The notes beneath the pieces were generated by a model, which saw nothing but the letters and a program-made list of their open reading frames with translations, was not told the origin of the DNA and searched no databases. From positions 35,598 through 99,597 of the forward strand of contig PHDB01000007.1 in the NCBI GenBank assembly GCA_002842495.1: DNA of 64,000 bases. The letters run 5' to 3'. This document shows positions 50,096 through 60,500 of the stretch, piece after piece. This DNA is from Bacteroidetes bacterium HGW-Bacteroidetes-6 (GTDB lineage: Bacteria > Bacteroidota > Bacteroidia > Bacteroidales > DTU049). The stretch's first letter is position 1, and each line of letters opens with the position of its first letter. The position numbers and the translations under genes are program-made.

Positions 50096-51492
50096 GGTTG
50101 TTGTTTTTTTGATTTCTTCACTGTCGATTCCACGCGTCCTTCCGGAAAAATGGTTTCGAGGAGATCGCCTTCTTTGAGTTTCTTTGGGTTTTTGACTATT
50201 TTGCCATTATGAAGTGTGATGCTGTAGCCACGTTTGAGAACCTGTTCGGGATCAAGCATCTTTATTTTGCTTTCGAGCAGATTGAGCGCCGATGTATTTT
50301 GGTATTGCCATTGCAATGCCCATTGTTGCATTTTCTGTTGCAACAGTTGGTTGCGATGATTCAATTGCAGAAGCTTGTTTTTGGACAGATTTCCAATCAG
50401 CAATGTTTTGGCAATTAATCCCTGTTTCAGTTGAGTTGTGGTGGAATTTGTTTCTGCCTGCAGCACATTTTCGATACGACGCAAAAAGTCTTTCTGGTTT
50501 TGAAATTCGTCGCGCGACAGATTAAAAACCATTTGCGCAGCATTGTCGAGATATTGTTCGTGTTCCGATATCAGCATCAGGATATCAGCGGTCAGTTTAC
50601 CCGTTATGTTTTCGAGAATCTGAAGCTGAATGGCAAACTTGGATAGAATAAAATATCCGACATCGGTGGGTGTGATTTTATTGGTGTGAGCAACCATTTC
50701 AACAACGGTTTCGTTGGTAGAATGACCTATTCCGGTAATAACCGGCAGTGGACAAGTGCACACAGCTTGCGCCATTTTATAGCTGTCGTAGCAATCCATG
50801 CCTGTGTCGTCGCCACCCCCCCGAATAATAAGAACCGCATCGAATTCTTCTTTGCGCTTACCAATTTGTGCAAGTCTTGTTGCAATGGTGTCGGCCCCTT
50901 TTTCGCCTTGCAAAACAGCTGCAAACAATTTCAATTCCATCCGAAAGGCAGCGCCTTCTACACGCAGAATATTCCGTAGATCGCTGAATCCTCGACTCGA
51001 AGCGGCGCTAATGACAGCAAATCGTTGCGGAATGGTGGCAAGTGGAAGCTGTTTGTTGAGCTGGTACAGGTTTTCGGTTTGCAGCTTTTCGATGGTCTTT
51101 TTCTTTTCGAGCGCCATTTGTCCGAGCGTGTATTGCGCATCGATTTCAATAATGCGAAGCCGCATACCGTAAAGCTCGTGAAACCGCAACTCGGTACGGA
51201 ACAAAATGCCAATGCCATCGCCCAGCTTTTTTCCAGTTATTGTTTCGAAATTGGAAGCAATTCGCAAAAAATCATCTGCCCAAATGATAGCCTGTGTTTT
51301 AGCAACTACCTTGCCTCCCGATTTTTCAACCAGTTCCGGAAATGCATGTCCCGAACCGGAATAATGATTGAGTTTAAGCATATCGGCTTTCACCCATACC
51401 GGTAAAGGAAATTCGCGTGCCATTACGTTACGCACCTGGATGAGCAATTGGCTGAGACTTATAAATTTATTATCGGGAAAGAGGGCTTGCAT
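50092..51492 (-). CDS. xseA: Exodeoxyribonuclease VII large subunit
   Basis: 'ISLSQLLIQVRNVM', 'AVISAASSRGFSDLRNIL', 'IIRGGGDDTGMDCYDSYKMAQAVCTCPLPVITGIGHSTNETVVEMVAH'. Confidence 0.93.
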   Translation of the reverse strand: MQALFPDNKFISLSQLLIQVRNVMAREFPLPVWVKADMLKLNHYSGSGHAFPELVEKSGGKVVAKTQAIIWADDFLRIASNFETITGKKLGDGIGILFRTELRFHELYGMRLRIIEIDAQYTLGQMALEKKKTIEKLQTENLYQLNKQLPLATIPQRFAVISAASSRGFSDLRNILRVEGAAFRMELKLFAAVLQGEKGADTIATRLAQIGKRKEEFDAVLIIRGGGDDTGMDCYDSYKMAQAVCTCPLPVITGIGHSTNETVVEMVAHTNKITPTDVGYFILSKFAIQLQILENITGKLTADILMLISEHEQYLDNAAQMVFNLSRDEFQNQKDFLRRIENVLQAETNSTTTQLKQGLIAKTLLIGNLSKNKLLQLNHRNQLLQQKMQQWALQWQYQNTSALNLLESKIKMLDPEQVLKRGYSITLHNGKIVKNPKKLKEGDLLETIFPEGRVESTVKKSKKQQP

Positions 51493-51955
51493 TCATTCGA
51501 AATTCGAATGTAAAGATAGGGATTTTGCTTGAACGGAAATAGAAAAGCAGTCATACAGAGTAGCCTGCTTGGACAACAACCTGATTTGGCAGCTAGTATA
51601 TACAGAGTGCCAACTTTTCCTGTAAAGTTAGAAAAGCATTGCTATACATTATTTAGGTTCAAATACAACAATCAAAACAGAAAGTACTCAATTTATAAAA
51701 GCCCTCTGAATTTCAGGTGTTTTTACCCGGTAGCATAAAGTTGTTACACGTGTTTATAAAGGCTTCTTAGGCTTTACTTTTGGTCTCTTCGTCTACAAAT
51801 CTGAATTATTATAAAAAACATTTCATTCATTATTCATAAAACAGGTGTTGCTAATTTGAGGAAGAATTTAACAACTGTGTAATCATAACAATGATGTTTT
51901 TCAACGCTATGGAGAAAAGTCACAATTAATAAACAAAATAAAAAAGGAGAACAAA

Positions 51956-52444
51956 ATGCAAAAAACAAAAGTAAAAATCAGCGTGCTACTTTTCTTGTGC
52001 ATTGGGCTATTTAGCGTACAGGCACAAGAAGGATTGCCGGCGGCTGGAGGAAATGCCTCGGGGAGTGGGGGCACAGTATCATTCTCGGTTGGACAAACCA
52101 ACTACATCACAAGTACAGGCGTCAGTGGCTCAGTAGCAGCTGGAGTGCAGCAACCTTATGAAATTTCAATCATTATTGGAATTGAGGAAGCAAACAATGT
52201 TTGTCTTTACTATTCAGTTTACCCAAACCCAGTCATTGATGAAATTACCCTGAAAGTTGAAAAAGACGACCTGACCAATATGTCTTATCAACTTTATGAC
52301 ATTGGAGGAAAACTGTTGGAAAACAAAATGTTGACGGAAAGAGAAACCACCATTTTTATGAAAAACATGTTGCCTGCAACATATTTTCTGAGAATTTCTC
52401 TAAATGACAACGAAATGAAATTGTTCAAAATAATTAAAAACTAA
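51956..52444 (+). CDS. Small secreted protein with T9SS type A-like sorting domain
   Basis: Signal peptide; short Gly/Ser-rich N-term '[22 protein letters not shown]'; C-term '[16 protein letters not shown]…[11 protein letters not shown]…ATYFLRISL'. Confidence 0.82.
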   Translation: MQKTKVKISVLLFLCIGLFSVQAQEGLPAAGGNASGSGGTVSFSVGQTNYITSTGVSGSVAAGVQQPYEISIIIGIEEANNVCLYYSVYPNPVIDEITLKVEKDDLTNMSYQLYDIGGKLLENKMLTERETTIFMKNMLPATYFLRISLNDNEMKLFKIIKN

Positions 52445-52449
52445 ACACT

Positions 52450-53775
52450 ATGAAAAGACTTTTATCCTTAATCGGCGCAGTTTTAATGACTGTCGGTTTA
52501 TTTCACTCAGAGCAGGCAATTGCCCAAACCCCTCAAAAAATGAGTTATCAAGCTGTTATTCGCAATGCCAGCAGCGTGCTTGTTACACAGCAAGCTGTAG
52601 GTGTCCGAATATCTATCTTACAAAACACTACCCCGGTTTATGTTGAGACTCAAACTGCTTCGACCAACATCAATGGTTTGCTTACTCTGGAAATTGGTAC
52701 AGGAACAACTACCGATGACTTTACTGCCATCGATTGGGCAAATGGGCCCTATTTCATTCAAATTGAAACCGATCCTTCTGGAGGAACTAACTATACTATT
52801 GTTGGAACCAGCCAATTAATGAGCGTTCCTTATGCTTTATATGCCGAAAACTCAGGAACTCCCGGCCCAATAGGCCCAATGGGACCTCAAGGACCTGCCG
52901 GAAATGATGGTTTAGACGGTGCTACTGGCCCGATGGGACCACAGGGACCTGCTGGAAATGATGGTTTAGACGGTGCTACTGGTCCGATGGGACCACAAGG
53001 ACCTGCCGGAAATGACGGTTTAGATGGAGCAACCGGACCTATGGGGCCACAAGGACCACAGGGACCTGCTGGTAATGATGGCTTGGACGGTGCAACAGGC
53101 CCAATGGGACCTCAAGGACCTGCTGGAAATGATGGTTTAGACGGTGCTACTGGACCGATGGGACCTCAAGGACCTCAAGGACCTGCCGGAAATGATGGTT
53201 TAGATGGAGCAACCGGACCTATGGGGCCACAAGGACCACAGGGACCTGCTGGTGCCACTGGAGCAACTGGTGCTACTGGACCACAGGGACCACAAGGTGA
53301 AACTGGACCTGCTGGCACTTATACAGCGGGATCAGGTATCGACATTACAGGTGGAGTTATCAGCGCAACTGGTTCTTCGACAATGCCAGAATATGCCTAT
53401 GCTTATATAGGCAACAGCAGTACATTAGGTGCACAAACGTTAACAGCAATGTTTCCTTCCGCAACCTATGTTAATGGAGTCGTGATGAACGGTTCTTCAA
53501 TAACACTGCATGCAAACAAAATGTACGAAGTAACAGTTGCCTTTTATATATACAACGCAACTGGAGGCCACACTTACAAAATGAAAGATGCTACAAACAG
53601 TACTTACCTGGGAACAGAAATTTATTTTGGACAAGGTGGTTCTGATATTTCTTACAACATGTCAACTACAAACTTTTTGTACAAGCCAACAACTGACGTT
53701 GAGTTAGTGCTTGAGAAAACACAAGGAACAGACGTAAACCTGATTGGTAAAATAGTTGTGAAAGAGATTAGATAA
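52450..53775 (+). CDS. Secreted collagen-like (Gly-X-Y) protein
   Basis: Signal peptide; conserved N-domain ([27 protein letters not shown]); continuous G-X-Y tract; beta-rich C-terminal head. Confidence 0.92.
   Translation: MKRLLSLIGAVLMTVGLFHSEQAIAQTPQKMSYQAVIRNASSVLVTQQAVGVRISILQNTTPVYVETQTASTNINGLLTLEIGTGTTTDDFTAIDWANGPYFIQIETDPSGGTNYTIVGTSQLMSVPYALYAENSGTPGPIGPMGPQGPAGNDGLDGATGPMGPQGPAGNDGLDGATGPMGPQGPAGNDGLDGATGPMGPQGPQGPAGNDGLDGATGPMGPQGPAGNDGLDGATGPMGPQGPQGPAGNDGLDGATGPMGPQGPQGPAGATGATGATGPQGPQGETGPAGTYTAGSGIDITGGVISATGSSTMPEYAYAYIGNSSTLGAQTLTAMFPSATYVNGVVMNGSSITLHANKMYEVTVAFYIYNATGGHTYKMKDATNSTYLGTEIYFGQGGSDISYNMSTTNFLYKPTTDVELVLEKTQGTDVNLIGKIVVKEIR
52864..53316 (+). repeat. Collagen-like repeat tract of 54/63-bp units (GPMGPQG[PQG][11 protein letters not shown])
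   Basis: 151 codons in perfect G-X-Y phase. 53017-53073 is identical to 53197-53253 (180-bp offset). Confidence 0.9.
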
Positions 53776-53796
53776 AATAACGATCTTATGTATATG

Positions 53797-53827
53797 AAGG
53801 CTGTCTACTAGTAGACAGCCTTTTTTT
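53797..53827 (+). terminator. Rho-independent terminator of collagen-like gene
   Basis: ggctgtctac (53799-53808) / gtagacagcc (53811-53820) followed by seven Ts. Confidence 0.88.
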
Positions 53828-53836
53828 ATGAACACA

Positions 53837-56800
53837 CTATCTCACCACCACTTTCTTCGTTAGTAACCATTTTTGAGTTCTGACAGAAACAAAATACACA
53901 CCATCAGCTAGCGAAGACACATCGATGCGGCGGCTATCGGCCAGCAGATTGTTGAATGTGGAAAAATAGACAACCTTCCCAAACATATCGGTCATTTCAA
54001 CTGTACCATCCGATTGGCGTGGAAGGTTGAAATCGAGCATAAATTCGTCATCGACCGGATTGGGGTATACTTTCAGCATGGGTTCGTCGGTAAAAGACAA
54101 CTCGTCGATGTCGTTGGTGAGACCAACAGTGAATTGCATAAATGTTTCTCCACCAAAATCGGAGCCAAAATTCACCAGATAAACATTGTTTGTGGCACTT
54201 TTAAATTTAATATAACCCGTTCCCTGAGCTGTATTTGCCCACCACTGTAAGCCATCTTCGCCTGTATCGATCAGGCGAAAATGATAGCAACCGGTTGTTA
54301 GGTTCATGGTGTCGCTATACGTAGTATTGGCTGTTAGTCCACTGCGCTCGAAAACTATATTGCCTTGGTCGTCGGAGACGGTGTAGCTGTTTTCGGAAGG
54401 GTTGTTGTTGGTTCTGAGCAAAATCACGAATTGAGATGGCATTACAGGAACATATTCGAACACCGATTTCCAGCTGTTGTTGGCGGCATATTGATCTGTA
54501 CCGCCATTCGGGTTGCCGATGCTAAATTCGAAAGATGAAGCACCATGAGCCCAGGCAAATGTATCAAGCTCAACAGTTTCGGTTTGAAGAAACGGAAGGT
54601 TTCCTATCCAATGATACACAGAAGGAGTGGAGCCACTTATTCCATAGTTGATATCCAGCGAAGTAAGCGGAGTGCTGCCATTATTTCTGATTATAATAAC
54701 AGGAGCAGAGCAGATAGGGTTGAGCCGCTTCCACATTTTGTTGGTTGTTGGTGCCAACACATTATCGATAGCTGCATCGAGGGTGAAATTTGGTGGACCA
54801 TAGGTTACCAGTTGGTCTTCGATCTGAAAATAATCCCAGCCACTGGTGTTCGTGTAGGGCTGCACATCGTGGTCGAGTTCTACACTATCGCCAGGCGTAA
54901 TAAAAGGCGTTAGCTCAAAATCGTAAGTCCACACTTCGGCCCCGGGACACCAGTTTGCGCGATCGTAAACCCATGTTCCTCCTTGCGGATAGAGCGGGTT
55001 GATATCGCAATTGTCGCGCCACACCAATTGAGCGAATTGCTGTGTGCTATCCACTTTAAAGTAATGATATTTGGCACAGAATTCAGCGCAATTCTGGGGC
55101 GAATCCATTCCATGACCAGTAATTCGCGATTTCCAACGCGCGGTTTGCGCATTTGCAGGAATTTTCACTTTCAGAGGAGTAAGTTTATTCTCAATGGGGT
55201 CCGACGAAATCCCATAGTTGAATCCACCGTTCCAAAGGTTTTGAATCGAAACCACATTGCGTGGTGGCGTTCCTTTAATCATCAGGAATTTCATGTCGAG
55301 CAACTCTTGCCAGTTTCCGGCGGCAAGCCGAACCGAATCGGCAAGCAATGTCCGGTAATCCGAAACATCAAATGTCCAGGTCCACCCATTTCCAAGACTA
55401 AGGCCATTTCCATAGGGAGTGATATACCGGGCAAGCTCGAAGCGGATTACCTGCGGGAAGTAGTTGTAGTAATCGTAGTACAATCCAAACAACGTTGAAT
55501 CGGGAGTGATAAATGTAGAATCAACCACAATACCTGCAGCATCATATTCGTAGCGGTAATATCCGGCAGGCCAAACCATAATTGTATCGGTAGGCTGCCC
55601 CGGATTACCAATGGAATCGGCATAAAAAATAATCTGAATCGGGTTGTTCATAACGGATTCGGCAACAAAGACCGAATCGGTATGAGCATTAAAAACACCT
55701 TGTTCAAAAATGATATCGGGACGCAATGTGGTTTCTGAAAAGCCCGAAATATAATCATCCGGATGCTTCAATGGATTCGATGCTCCAACAAGGCAGGAAG
55801 GAATACTGTTTCCATTGGCTAAATCGGTAACTGTGTTTCCATTGCCTTCGTTGAACGGAAAATACATAATTAATTTATCGTATTGCGGATGTGTTGCATC
55901 GATAGGTGCAAGATCGAAATCGGCTACTTCCTGAGCGGTAAGTTCTGTTTTAAATATGGCAAATTCATCTATTCGTCCTTCGTAGCTGTTTGATCCGCTC
56001 CAGTTTCCTTTTCCAATCCGGAAAGAAGCTATTTGATCAAAATCTCTTGTAAATCCCGTTCCACTATGCCACAATGAACCATTCAGATATATTTTCATGT
56101 TGCCGGTTATCGCATTTTTGGTAAAAGTCCATCGATTCCATTGTCCTTCGGTTTCGGCTGTTGTGGCTGTTTTATTAATCCGATCGTAACTTCCGGCATC
56201 GTTTCCGGCATCCCAATAAACACCCAGATTAGACCATGGAATATGGCCATTTATTACCCGGTTTCCTGCAGAATTTACACCTTCGAAACAGGTTCCATCC
56301 TGTGGTTGATAATCAGGATTACCATAAGCCATAAAAGAAACACTAAGCAGCGAATCGATGCTCAACAGCGAATCGGTTAGATGAACAGGGATGTAACCAC
56401 CACCACGAAAGTAAACACAACGATCATTGTCGTTGCGGAACAAACCAGATGTAAACCCGGCATTGGATGCAAACACATCATTATCGACACCAGAAAAAAG
56501 GTTTTCGTACGAAATCTCAACGACAAGATTGCTGACGCCATCCCAATTGAAAGCGTTGAGGAAAGCAATGTGGTTCCACCCGGAAACAGGAATAAAATTT
56601 TGACGAAAAACTTCAGTAAAACCAATCAGGCCAAGACTATCAGAATTGAGAGAATCTTTAGATGTATGTTTAATTCTAATAACCAGATTGTTGATATTAC
56701 TGCCGGCACTATTCAGATTAAGTCGCAACCCGGTAATGCTTCCGGTAGTCATTCCCGCACTTGACAGCTCCGATGCTCGCCAAAGATAGAAAGATCGTGA

Positions 56801-57268
56801 TACAGGATTTGAAGTTGCAAATGGTTGAGCTATATTGTTGGTTGCCGATCCGACTGCAAAAGTCAGCAGCGATGTAGTGTCATCGTTAACAGTGTAATAT
56901 TGCCAGCTTCCAGAATTAATGTATGTTGGAATATTTGAATACATAACACTGTCTACCGCATTAGCATTTACCAGAAACAGAGGCTGATGTACAACTGAAG
57001 AATCGGTGAGCCCTGTGTATTTGTACAAATAAGTATATGTGAGATAATCCCATTCGCCACAAGCAGGACTCTGTGCCGGATTGCACTTGAGAGTGTACTG
57101 CATCAGAATTTTCTCAAAACTTACAGTATCCGAAGGAAATTCGAACCAGGCATCTTGTGGAGAGCCAAAAGAAAAGGTTTGTAGTGTAATAGTATCGTTA
57201 GATTGTGATATAACAACACCGTTAAATAACACAAGCAACAACAGCAGAACAGATAGTTTTAGTCGCAT
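53837..57268 (-). CDS. Secreted PNGase F-related protein with LamG-like domain and T9SS sorting domain
   Basis: PNGase F-like segments 'GTPPRNVVSIQNLWNGGFNYG', 'ARWKSRITGHGMDSPQNCAEFCAKYHYFKVD'; LamG-like 'WNRWTFTKNAITGNMKIYLNGSLW…GRIDEFAIFKTELT'; C-term 'LKVYPNPVDDEFMLDF…GVYFVSVRT'. Confidence 0.78.
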   Translation of the reverse strand: MRLKLSVLLLLLVLFNGVVISQSNDTITLQTFSFGSPQDAWFEFPSDTVSFEKILMQYTLKCNPAQSPACGEWDYLTYTYLYKYTGLTDSSVVHQPLFLVNANAVDSVMYSNIPTYINSGSWQYYTVNDDTTSLLTFAVGSATNNIAQPFATSNPVSRSFYLWRASELSSAGMTTGSITGLRLNLNSAGSNINNLVIRIKHTSKDSLNSDSLGLIGFTEVFRQNFIPVSGWNHIAFLNAFNWDGVSNLVVEISYENLFSGVDNDVFASNAGFTSGLFRNDNDRCVYFRGGGYIPVHLTDSLLSIDSLLSVSFMAYGNPDYQPQDGTCFEGVNSAGNRVINGHIPWSNLGVYWDAGNDAGSYDRINKTATTAETEGQWNRWTFTKNAITGNMKIYLNGSLWHSGTGFTRDFDQIASFRIGKGNWSGSNSYEGRIDEFAIFKTELTAQEVADFDLAPIDATHPQYDKLIMYFPFNEGNGNTVTDLANGNSIPSCLVGASNPLKHPDDYISGFSETTLRPDIIFEQGVFNAHTDSVFVAESVMNNPIQIIFYADSIGNPGQPTDTIMVWPAGYYRYEYDAAGIVVDSTFITPDSTLFGLYYDYYNYFPQVIRFELARYITPYGNGLSLGNGWTWTFDVSDYRTLLADSVRLAAGNWQELLDMKFLMIKGTPPRNVVSIQNLWNGGFNYGISSDPIENKLTPLKVKIPANAQTARWKSRITGHGMDSPQNCAEFCAKYHYFKVDSTQQFAQLVWRDNCDINPLYPQGGTWVYDRANWCPGAEVWTYDFELTPFITPGDSVELDHDVQPYTNTSGWDYFQIEDQLVTYGPPNFTLDAAIDNVLAPTTNKMWKRLNPICSAPVIIIRNNGSTPLTSLDINYGISGSTPSVYHWIGNLPFLQTETVELDTFAWAHGASSFEFSIGNPNGGTDQYAANNSWKSVFEYVPVMPSQFVILLRTNNNPSENSYTVSDDQGNIVFERSGLTANTTYSDTMNLTTGCYHFRLIDTGEDGLQWWANTAQGTGYIKFKSATNNVYLVNFGSDFGGETFMQFTVGLTNDIDELSFTDEPMLKVYPNPVDDEFMLDFNLPRQSDGTVEMTDMFGKVVYFSTFNNLLADSRRIDVSSLADGVYFVSVRTQKWLLTKKVVVR

Positions 57269-57547
57269 AATAATTATTTTGGTCAAAAGTATTTAAATAA
57301 CCCGGTTGACAAAAGGTCTGTATTGTCAGGTAATCAAAAAACCAAAGCGTGTTGTCAAATACCTCAACAACCAACACGGAGAATCTGATTTAATTTGGCG
57401 TTGAAAATTTTTTTACAAACATTAATGGTGCTATTTTATTTGTTTTCGTGTTAAGTATGCTCGTTAGTCTAATCATTCGGTAATTGCTTGTATATCCGGA
57501 TTAAGATTCTGTACTTTTACTGATTTTTACTTAAACAAATAAGGGTT

Positions 57548-60500
57548 ATGAGAAAGAGAAGTTTACTCATGAATGTTGCATTTGCAACATTTTTATTGTT
57601 TGCAGCAACTGGGATTAAGGCGCAGCAGAGTCGTTTTGGCACTCCAGCTTCAACCGAATTTCAATTGCCAGCAGTAATGAGTTCAGTAGATGTAACACCA
57701 ACCAACATCGACTGGAACATCATTGACGCCGAAGACGCTTTGGCCGAATCGCAACATCAGCCCGTGCGAGCAGGTTTTTCGTTACCGATAAATAAATCTA
57801 TCGAGAGCGACGGAACCTGGGAGCTGCTTCCCGACGGAAGAATGATGTGGCGTTTGAAAATTGAAACCAGCAATGCCGTTTCGGTAGGTGTTGTTTTCGA
57901 CATGTTTCATTTGCCCGAAGGCGCCGAACTATACATTTACAACGAAGACAAATCGTATGTGATTGGAGCTTTCACTTCCGAAAACAATAATCCGAACGAC
58001 GTTTTCAGTACACATCTTGTTCCGGGGAGTGTTGTAATAATTGAGTATATTGAAACACCGCTGGGTGGTTTTATGGGTGTTACGCCAACTCCTGTAATGA
58101 TTAATGGTCACGAGGTTGCTCAAAAGCCGAGTTTGAATGGATCGACAAGTTATCATCCAGAAGGAGTTCTCCATATCAGCGAAGTAATATATGCATACAA
58201 TGACAAAATAAATAACTCGATAAGCGCAACAAAAGCTTCGGGGTCTTGCGAGGTAAACATCAATTGTTCGCCCGAAGGCGACTTATGGCAAGACGAAAAA
58301 AGGGGTGTTGCACGAATTCTTTTTAAGGAAGGTGCGAGCTGGTATTATTGTTCTGGCACATTAGTTAACAACACTCTTCAAAACGGAACTCCATACTTCC
58401 TCACAGCATACCATTGTGGTGCTGTTGCATCAACCGCCGACCATAGTGTTTGGCAATTCTATTTCAACTACGAATATTCCGGATGCTCCAACACCGGAAC
58501 ACCCCCGAACAATATGATTACAGGCTGTACCAAAAGAGCTGAAGGGAATATAAATGGAGGAACCGATATGCAATTGGTTGAACTTAGTTCGACACCACCA
58601 TCTGCATGGAATGTATATTATAATGGCTGGGACAGATCGGGTTCTACAACAACTGGTGGAGTTGGAATACACCATCCGGCAGGAGATGTGAAAAAAATAT
58701 CGACCTTTACAGGAACTACCTCTAGCGCAACGTGGTGGGACGGAACCAACACAGGTGCCACCAATGGTCACTGGACTTTTCCTACATGGGCTGCAACGAC
58801 CAACGGTCATGGTGTTTCCGAGGGTGGCTCGTCAGGTTCTTCACTTTTCAATATGTCGGGGAGAGTCATCGGTACTCTTTCGGGTGGTTCATCCGATTGT
58901 TCCGGCACATGGACTGGCGATTTATATGGTAAATTCAGTATTCATTGGCAAAACGCTGTGAATGGAACTGGAAACGCTTATGAATTGAAGTATTGGCTCG
59001 ATCCTACTGGGACCAATCCAACAACTTTAGATGCTTTAGATCCGAATGCAGTTTCTGTAGCTCCAGTAGCCAATTTTTCAGGTGCTCCAACAACCATTCA
59101 AGCGGGGCAGTCTGTACAGTTTAGCGATTTGACCACCAACCTTCCACAATCATGGTCGTGGTCGTTTGCAGGGGGATTTCCTTCAACTTCTACTCTGAGA
59201 AATCCGATTGTCACCTATATAACTCCTGGAACATACTCTGTTACACTTACTGCTACAAACTCTTATGGTTCAGACGTTGAGACAAAAGTAAATTACATTA
59301 CTGTAACTCCTTATACTGCACCAACCAGCCCAGTTACCATTGGAACAGGAACAACAACCGCAGCCAATTTTCCGTACGGAGTTGCCAATAGCTATAAATT
59401 TGTAAGAAGTGCTTCCATATACACTCCTGCTGAAATTGGAGGAGCTTGTATTGTGAATTCTGTTGCATATTATCCGACTACAAGTCGCACGGATACGCGC
59501 AATATCAAAATTTACATGAAGCATACAAACGATGCCACTTTCACTACTGCAGTTACAGATAGCGCTATTGTTAGTGATGCAACACTTGTTTATGACGGAA
59601 CATTTGCCCCAACACCAGGAAATGCATGGTTCACTCATACGTTGCAGTCACAATTTCTGTACAATGGCTCTCAGAACCTTATGGTTATTGTGTTTACGGA
59701 TGGTACATCCAACAATGCTTCGAGCAATTGCAGATACACAGCAAAAACCAATGCACATATGCAGTGGTCAGGAAACACCGATCCAACAGCTGTTGGTACC
59801 ATAAACAGCAACAGACCAAACATTCGATTGGGAGTTAGTTCTTATGTTGCCCCTGTAGCTAATTTCGGTATTCTACCTACAATATTAAGTGAACAATTTG
59901 AAGATGGAATACTTCCTACTGGCTGGATTATCACAGATGCTGATGGAGATGGGAACAACTGGGAATTCGATAACAGTGGTTCTCTTACAACACATAGTGG
60001 AACTGGTGCTGCCACTTCTGCCTCATGGGCAACCAATCCATTAACCCCAGACAACTGGCTTATTGCACCAGCAGTTGATTTAAGTAATACTGTTCCAAGT
60101 TACAGCCTTCGTTATTACGTAATGGGTCAAGACCCAGCTTGGGAAGAAGAGCACTATGGAGTTTATGTATCTACTACGGGTACAGCTCCGGCTAATTTCA
60201 CCTTACTATCGGAAGAAACACTTCCAAACGGACACACCAATTACCTTGAGCGCACATTATCTCTTGATGCATATAAAGGAAATTCAACTGTATATGTTGC
60301 TTTCCGTCACTTCAATTCCACCGACTGGTATCAGTTAAACTTAGACGATGTTTCAATTTTTACATCAGTTCAACCAGCTCAGGTTTCTATTTTCGAAGGA
60401 GAAAGTGTTGATTTGATTGATTTATCGACAAATAATCCAACAGTATGGCAATGGAGCAACCCATCAGGAATCCCTACTACATCATATGTAAAAAATCCTT

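Noticed and set aside
53204-53410. Alternate-frame ORF inside the collagen tract
   Set aside because: Low-complexity frame shadow of the G-X-Y repeat.
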